Positions 6,133-9,264 of a stretch of 9,264 nt of DNA are shown piece by piece. The stretch's first letter is position 1. Every line of letters begins with the position of its first letter. Both the position numbers and the translations under genes were made by a program. Source of the DNA: an uncultured Eubacteriales bacterium (lineage in GTDB: Bacteria; Bacillota; Clostridia; Christensenellales; Aristaeellaceae); NCBI GenBank assembly GCA_902796115.1, contig CADBNX010000433.1:1-9264 (forward strand), written 5' to 3'. The notes below the pieces were generated by a model. The model saw only the letters and a list, made by a program, of their open reading frames with translations. It searched no databases and was not told the DNA's origin.

Positions 6133-6776
6133 CTTCTCGAATTCAGCCAGCGGCGCAGCACAAACACCCAGTGACGGATCATCAGGTACAGTTCCCGCCA
6201 GAAAAACAGGAAGAACGGCAGCATCGAAAAGAGCATGCACAGCTTCATGGCGCCGGTGCTGCGGAAGAACTGCAGCAGAAGCAGCACCGCGTCCGCGATG
6301 GCGACATATTTCATCTTCACCGGCAGGAAGAAAAACAGCATGATCTCAAAATCGGGATACAGGCACGCGAATGCCAGAAAAAGCGACATGTTCAGGTACG
6401 TATTGTCGTTGAACCCGAGGATGAATCCGCCCAGGATATTGCCGAGGATGCCCACCAGGTAATACAGATTGAACCTGCGGCTCCCCCACCGGTTCTCCAG
6501 CGCGCTTCCGAGGATATAGTAAAAATACAGCGCGAACACGATGAACAGCAGGCTGGAGCTCGGCGGGATGAAGATAAAGGTGATCGCGCGCCAGATCTGT
6601 CCCTGCAGGATCAGCTCCCGGTTAAAATACAGGAAGCCTGAGGCCATTCCCATCTGCGGCAGCGGAAGCATGTCCAGTACGAATACGCCCAGCATGCCGA
6701 AAACGATGTACTTCATGAGCCCGCTGATGTAAAAGCGGCCCATTTTCCGTTCGATTCTGCTTAAAAGCTGTTCCAT
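6129..6776 (-). CDS. Rhomboid-like multi-pass membrane protein, probably without protease activity
   Basis: This 215-residue protein has about six hydrophobic segments (roughly 19-37, 73-91, 103-121, 128-150, 155-170, 178-193). The layout resembles rhomboid/derlin-like proteins: GQIWRAITFIFIPP (59-72), then FYYILGSALENRWGSRRFNLYYL (85-107). The rhomboid active site GxSG is not found; the corresponding segment reads TYLNMSLFLAFACLYPD, where S131 is not in a GxSG context. No catalytic His is evident in the late segments. It is therefore probably an inactive rhomboid homologue in the cytoplasmic membrane. I recall a conserved family of this kind in Clostridia, with no function known to me. The ATG at 6776 follows AAAGGA with suitable spacing. 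It has its own promoter at 6831-6858 and is convergent with tldD-pmbA. Confidence 0.8.
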   Translation of the reverse strand: MEQLLSRIERKMGRFYISGLMKYIVFGMLGVFVLDMLPLPQMGMASGFLYFNRELILQGQIWRAITFIFIPPSSSLLFIVFALYFYYILGSALENRWGSRRFNLYYLVGILGNILGGFILGFNDNTYLNMSLFLAFACLYPDFEIMLFFFLPVKMKYVAIADAVLLLLQFFRSTGAMKLCMLFSMLPFFLFFWRELYLMIRHWVFVLRRWLNSRR

Positions 6777-6830
6777 TTCTTTTCCTTTCCCGTCTTCTTT
6801 GCTCTCTCCGCGTGAATCCCGCGCGGCCTC

Positions 6831-6858
6831 ATTCTACCACTTTTCCCGCGAACGTCAA
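6831..6858 (-). promoter_or_regulatory. Sigma-A promoter of the rhomboid-like gene
   Basis: Read on the minus strand: TTGACG (6858-6853), a 16-base spacer, then TAGAAT (6836-6831). The -35 box begins 18 bases after the end of the metallophosphoesterase gene, so the rhomboid-like gene can be transcribed separately from the sirtuin pair. The leader of about 50 bases includes a small CCGCG/CGCGG inverted repeat (6808-6812 and 6822-6826). Confidence 0.65.
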
Positions 6859-6876
6859 CAGAAGGAAAGCCCTTCC

Positions 6877-7725
6877 TTACCGTTTCCAGAACACCCCGGC
6901 CGTGACGCCCTCATTTTGAGGCCATGTCCTGTCCGCTTCCCGCCACACGCTCTCATCCCCGAAGGAAGCCCCCATCGCGTCCGCGGTTTTCTTCACGTGG
7001 TCCATGAAGGTCAGCATGTTCCGTTTTTCTCCGTGCAGCATCTGATTCAGGCAAAGCCTGGCCATTTCAGGCGCTGCCCCGGCCGCGCCGCTTTCGCGGT
7101 AAATCGCCTTCATCCTGGAGGGATCATAGGAAACGGTGTATCCCGTCAGCGGCCCAATCGGGTCATCGGGATCCAGCACCGCAAACGGCGCGGTGCCTCC
7201 TTCTCCCCCCTCATTCATGCCCAGTGATCCGGGGTTGAATCTTTCCCTGCCGTGCCGCAGCGTGCGCGAAGGCGCGTGATCGTGTCCCGTCACCAGGCAG
7301 CGGCAGCCTTCCGGGAGCGCGTCCAGCACCTCTTTCACGCTCTCCGCGTCCATCAGGAAGGACGGATTTCCCGGTATGCCGTGCGTAAAAAAGTACGGCG
7401 CCCTGCGGATCTCGCGCACATCCCAGGTCTTTCGCCTCCCGATCCGGGAAGCGGTCCAGCGCAGCAGGCTCCAGTTGTATGCCCGGAACCGCTCCTCACC
7501 GATATGCTCCAGCCGCTCTTCGTGATTGCCCATCAGCAGGGTCATCTTCCGGCCCTGCGCGGCGAAGCGTGAAAGCAGATCCAGCGTCTCCTCCGGCTGC
7601 GGCCCGTAATTCACCTGATCGCCCAGGGAGATCACCTCGCCGCACGCGCAGGCTTCCGGCGATGCCAGCACGGCCCTGAGCGCCTCCGCGTTCGCGTGGA
7701 TATCCGCGAGCAGGAGGATCCTCAT
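6877..7725 (-). CDS. Calcineurin-like metallophosphoesterase (YfcE/ApaH-like)
   Basis: The 282-residue product has the dimetal phosphoesterase motifs in order: DIH (D8, H10), GDQVNYG (D36), GNHE (N67, H68), FTHG (H115), and GHDH (H148, H150), followed by FNPGSLG (163-169), typical of the YfcE-like or 2',3'-phosphodiesterase-like subgroup. The core ends near residue 205. About 75 further residues (MKAIYRESG to the end) form a C-terminal extension I cannot assign. The substrate is unknown; phosphodiesters or nucleotide derivatives are possible. The protein is cytoplasmic, with no signal peptide. Its ATG overlaps the sirtuin stop in an ATGA, and GAGGCGG lies about ten bases before it, so translation is probably coupled. 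A sirtuin produces O-acetyl-ADP-ribose, so a nucleotide-related substrate is conceivable, but this is only context. Confidence 0.88.
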   Translation of the reverse strand: MRILLLADIHANAEALRAVLASPEACACGEVISLGDQVNYGPQPEETLDLLSRFAAQGRKMTLLMGNHEERLEHIGEERFRAYNWSLLRWTASRIGRRKTWDVREIRRAPYFFTHGIPGNPSFLMDAESVKEVLDALPEGCRCLVTGHDHAPSRTLRHGRERFNPGSLGMNEGGEGGTAPFAVLDPDDPIGPLTGYTVSYDPSRMKAIYRESGAAGAAPEMARLCLNQMLHGEKRNMLTFMDHVKKTADAMGASFGDESVWREADRTWPQNEGVTAGVFWKR

Positions 7726-8465
7726 GCCGTTTTTTCCGCCTCTTCAAGGCAGGCAAGCGTTTTTGCCATCACTTCCCCGATGTTTTCCCGGAAAACCAGG
7801 GCGCACCTGCCGTCCAGATCGGTCGGCGTACGGTTGATCAGCACGATCTTTCCCGGGAACATGCGTGCAAAACCCGCCGCGGGATACACGCTCAGCGAGG
7901 TGCCTCCGATGATCATGACCTCCGCCCGGTTCACGGCCTTTTCGGCTTCCTCCATCGCTCCCTCCGGCAGGGCTTCCTCATAAAGCACCACATCCGGTTT
8001 GATGATGCCGCCGCAGGTGCAGTGCGGCACGCCCCCGCCGCGCAGCACCGCGTCCAGCGGATACGCCCTGCCGCAGCGCATGCAGTGATTGCGGTGCACG
8101 CTTCCGTGCAGTTCGATCACCTGCCGGCTCCCCGCCTTCTGGTGCAGCCCGTCGATATTCTGCGTGATCACCGCCCGGAGCAGCCCCTTCTTTTCCAGCT
8201 TTGCGAGCGCCAGGTGCGCCGCGTTCGGCTGTGCGTCCGGAAAGAGCATTTTGGCCCGGTAAAAGCGATAGAACTCCTCCGTATGTCGGTCAAAATAGCT
8301 GCGGCTCAGAATGGTCTCGGGCATTTCGCTCCACTGCTGGCGGTACAGACCGTCCACGCTGCGGAAATCCGGAATGCCGCTTTCAGTCGATACCCCCGCG
8401 CCCCCGAAGAATACCGTTCCCCTGCTCTGCCGGAGCATGGCCGCGAATTCAGCGATTTTCTCCAT
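7722..8465 (-). CDS. cobB: Sir2-family NAD-dependent protein deacylase (CobB-like)
   Basis: This 247-residue sirtuin has a normal length for the bacterial class. It removes acyl groups from lysines using NAD, releasing nicotinamide and O-acyl-ADP-ribose. Seen: the NAD-binding GAGVSTESGIPDFRS (22-36), TQNID (101-105), the catalytic His in ELHGS (H120), four zinc cysteines arranged C-x-x-C (C128, C131) and C-x-C (C149, C151), the substrate strand PDVVLYEE (157-164), and GTSLSVYPAA (188-197). In E. coli CobB and SIRT5 a Tyr-x-x-Arg pair selects succinyl-lysine. The equally spaced site here reads FYRFYRAK, with Tyr (Y69) where Arg is expected, so deacetylation is more likely than desuccinylation. 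GGAGGA at 8474-8479 lies 8 bases before the ATG. It is the first gene of a pair with the phosphoesterase. I see no convincing minus-strand promoter upstream. Confidence 0.95.
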   Translation of the reverse strand: MEKIAEFAAMLRQSRGTVFFGGAGVSTESGIPDFRSVDGLYRQQWSEMPETILSRSYFDRHTEEFYRFYRAKMLFPDAQPNAAHLALAKLEKKGLLRAVITQNIDGLHQKAGSRQVIELHGSVHRNHCMRCGRAYPLDAVLRGGGVPHCTCGGIIKPDVVLYEEALPEGAMEEAEKAVNRAEVMIIGGTSLSVYPAAGFARMFPGKIVLINRTPTDLDGRCALVFRENIGEVMAKTLACLEEAEKTA

Positions 8466-8590
8466 CTTGTGATTCCTCCGTTCGCTTCGTCTGATATGGC
8501 GTGAAAAAAACCTCCGTAGACATCAAATGCACAAACAAAACCCTGAAACTTTGTGAAGCTATAACACTTTCCTTCTCTGTCGTTTCCCTA

Positions 8591-8596
8591 TATAAT
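8591..8596 (+). promoter_or_regulatory. -10 box of the ABC ATPase promoter
   Basis: A perfect TATAAT lies 87 bases before the ABC ATPase ATG. The hexamer 17 bases upstream (TTTCCT, 8568-8573) is a poor -35 match, so an activator may be needed or the -35 may be weak. The stretch TTTCCCTATATAAT closely resembles TTTCCTATATAAT at the tldD promoter. The rest of the 218-base divergent region (8466-8683) holds a possible inverted repeat, CACAAA (8530-8535) with TTTGTG (8550-8555), and otherwise nothing I can support. Confidence 0.6.
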
Positions 8597-8627
8597 ACGA
8601 GATACAGAGGCGCATGCTTCTTACCCA

Positions 8628-8642
8628 GCCCGGAAGCCGGGC
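8628..8642 (+). other. Leader hairpin before the ABC ATPase gene
   Basis: GCCCGG (8628-8633) pairs with CCGGGC (8637-8642) around an AAG loop. It lies in the transcript leader about 25 bases before the AAGGAGG site (8667-8673). No T-run follows, so it is not a terminator; a role in mRNA stability is possible but unproven. Confidence 0.4.
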
Positions 8643-8683
8643 AGACCGAACCGCGTATTCAATTATAAGGAGGAATTTACAGT

Positions 8684-9264
8684 ATGTCCAGTGTTTCTTT
8701 GCAGCACATCTACAAAGTGTACCAGGGCGGTGTCACCGCGGTAAGCGACTTCACCCTCGACATCGAAGACAAGGAGTTTATCGTTCTGGTCGGTCCGTCC
8801 GGCTGCGGTAAATCCACCACGCTGCGCATGGTTGCGGGTCTGGAAGAAATTTCCGACGGTGAACTCTACATCGGCGATAAGCTGGTAAACGACGTCGCCC
8901 CGAAGGATCGCGATATCGCAATGGTGTTCCAGAACTACGCGCTGTATCCGCATATGACCGTGTACGACAACATGGCGTTCGGTCTGAAGCTGCGCAAAAC
9001 CCCGAAGGATGAAATCAAGCGCCGCGTCGAAGAAGCTGCCCGCATCCTGGATATCGGCTACCTGCTCAACCGCAAACCGAAGGCTCTGTCCGGCGGTCAG
9101 CGTCAGCGTGTTGCTCTGGGCCGCGCCATCGTCCGTGAGCCGAAGGTCTTCCTGATGGACGAACCGCTCTCCAACCTGGACGCGAAACTGCGTGTTGCCA
9201 TGCGCACCGAGATCACGAAGCTTCATCAGCGCCTGCAGACAACCTTCATCTATGTTACACACGA
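8684..9264 (+). CDS. msmX: MsmX/UgpC-type carbohydrate ABC transporter ATPase, 3' end beyond window
   Basis: The first 193 codons of an ABC ATPase are present; the gene runs off the right edge with no stop. Family members have about 360-375 residues, the missing part being the C-terminal regulatory domain. Motifs: Walker A GPSGCGKST (37-45), Q-loop VFQNYALYPHMTV (Q83), signature LSGGQRQRVALGRAI (135-149), Walker B VFLMDEP (155-161), D-loop SNLDAKLR (163-170), and the H-loop His in YVTH (H193). The Q-loop NYALYPHMTV and the D-loop SNLDAKLR place it in the MalK/UgpC/MsmX group that powers sugar importers from the cytoplasmic face. In Firmicutes MsmX serves several importers and is often encoded alone, which fits the absence of permease genes upstream. 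Codon use leans to GGT, CGT, GTT, AAC and ATC more than in its neighbours, suggesting strong expression. AAGGAGG lies 10 bases before the ATG. The symbol is tentative within the group. Confidence 0.92.
   Translation, partial: MSSVSLQHIYKVYQGGVTAVSDFTLDIEDKEFIVLVGPSGCGKSTTLRMVAGLEEISDGELYIGDKLVNDVAPKDRDIAMVFQNYALYPHMTVYDNMAFGLKLRKTPKDEIKRRVEEAARILDIGYLLNRKPKALSGGQRQRVALGRAIVREPKVFLMDEPLSNLDAKLRVAMRTEITKLHQRLQTTFIYVTH

Noticed and set aside
6054..6641. 195-codon plus-strand frame over the rhomboid-like gene
   Set aside because: It begins inside the hairpin block and runs through the strong terminator. Its Gln/His/Glu-rich composition is typical of the antisense of a hydrophobic protein.
8530..8555. 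Inverted repeat CACAAA ... TTTGTG in the sirtuin/ABC ATPase intergenic region
   Set aside because: Six-base arms separated by 14 bases are expected by chance in an AT-richer stretch, and they do not line up with a supported promoter.
8663..9262. 199-codon minus-strand frame opposite the ABC ATPase
   Set aside because: It mirrors a gene with every ABC motif and crosses that gene's ribosome site.

Overview
The window looks like a chromosomal segment of a high-GC member of the Clostridia (Firmicutes), possibly a gut or rumen lineage. This is inferred from strong AGGAGG-type ribosome binding sites, sigma-A-type promoters with TATAAT boxes, GC-rich third positions, and protein types familiar from anaerobic Firmicutes: an MsmX-like ABC ATPase, a CobB-type sirtuin with a C-x-C second zinc half, a rhomboid-like membrane protein, and a long ROK-like protein paired with nagA. 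No rRNA, tRNA or CRISPR array was seen. The only mobile-element trace is the 3' end of a probable Y1 (RAYT/IS200-like) transposase at the left edge.

Layout. (1) 2-289, plus strand: C-terminal part of a Y1-transposase-like protein, followed by a strong hairpin at 372-402 between convergent genes. (2) 467-3013, minus strand: a two-gene operon, nagA (GlcNAc-6-P deacetylase) followed by a ROK-like kinase homologue with an extra N-terminal domain. (3) 3014-3190: a compact divergent regulatory region with two back-to-back sigma-A promoters. Each is associated with its own perfect palindrome, 16 bp and 20 bp. (4) 3191-5929, plus strand: tldD and tldE/pmbA, the two subunits of the TldD/TldE metalloprotease. 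(5) 5930-6128: a 199-base convergent region packed with hairpins, ending in a very strong intrinsic terminator. (6) 6129-8465, minus strand: a sirtuin and a metallophosphoesterase whose reading frames overlap by 4 bases, then a catalytically degenerate rhomboid-like membrane protein with its own promoter. (7) 8466-8683: a second divergent region. (8) 8684 to the right edge, plus strand: the first 193 codons of an MsmX/UgpC/MalK-type ABC transporter ATPase.

How the genes fit together. nagA and the ROK-like gene point to amino-sugar use or recycling; nagB is not present here. The ABC ATPase is of the kind that powers carbohydrate importers, and its importer partners are not in the window. TldD/TldE is a peptide-processing or peptide-degrading protease with no recognisable substrate gene nearby. 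The sirtuin and phosphoesterase are probably translationally coupled. Most of the window is housekeeping-like. I found no convincing new multi-gene system. The features most worth checking are the paired promoter palindromes, the hairpin-dense 5921-6132 interval, and the ROK-like protein that lacks the usual ROK zinc motif.
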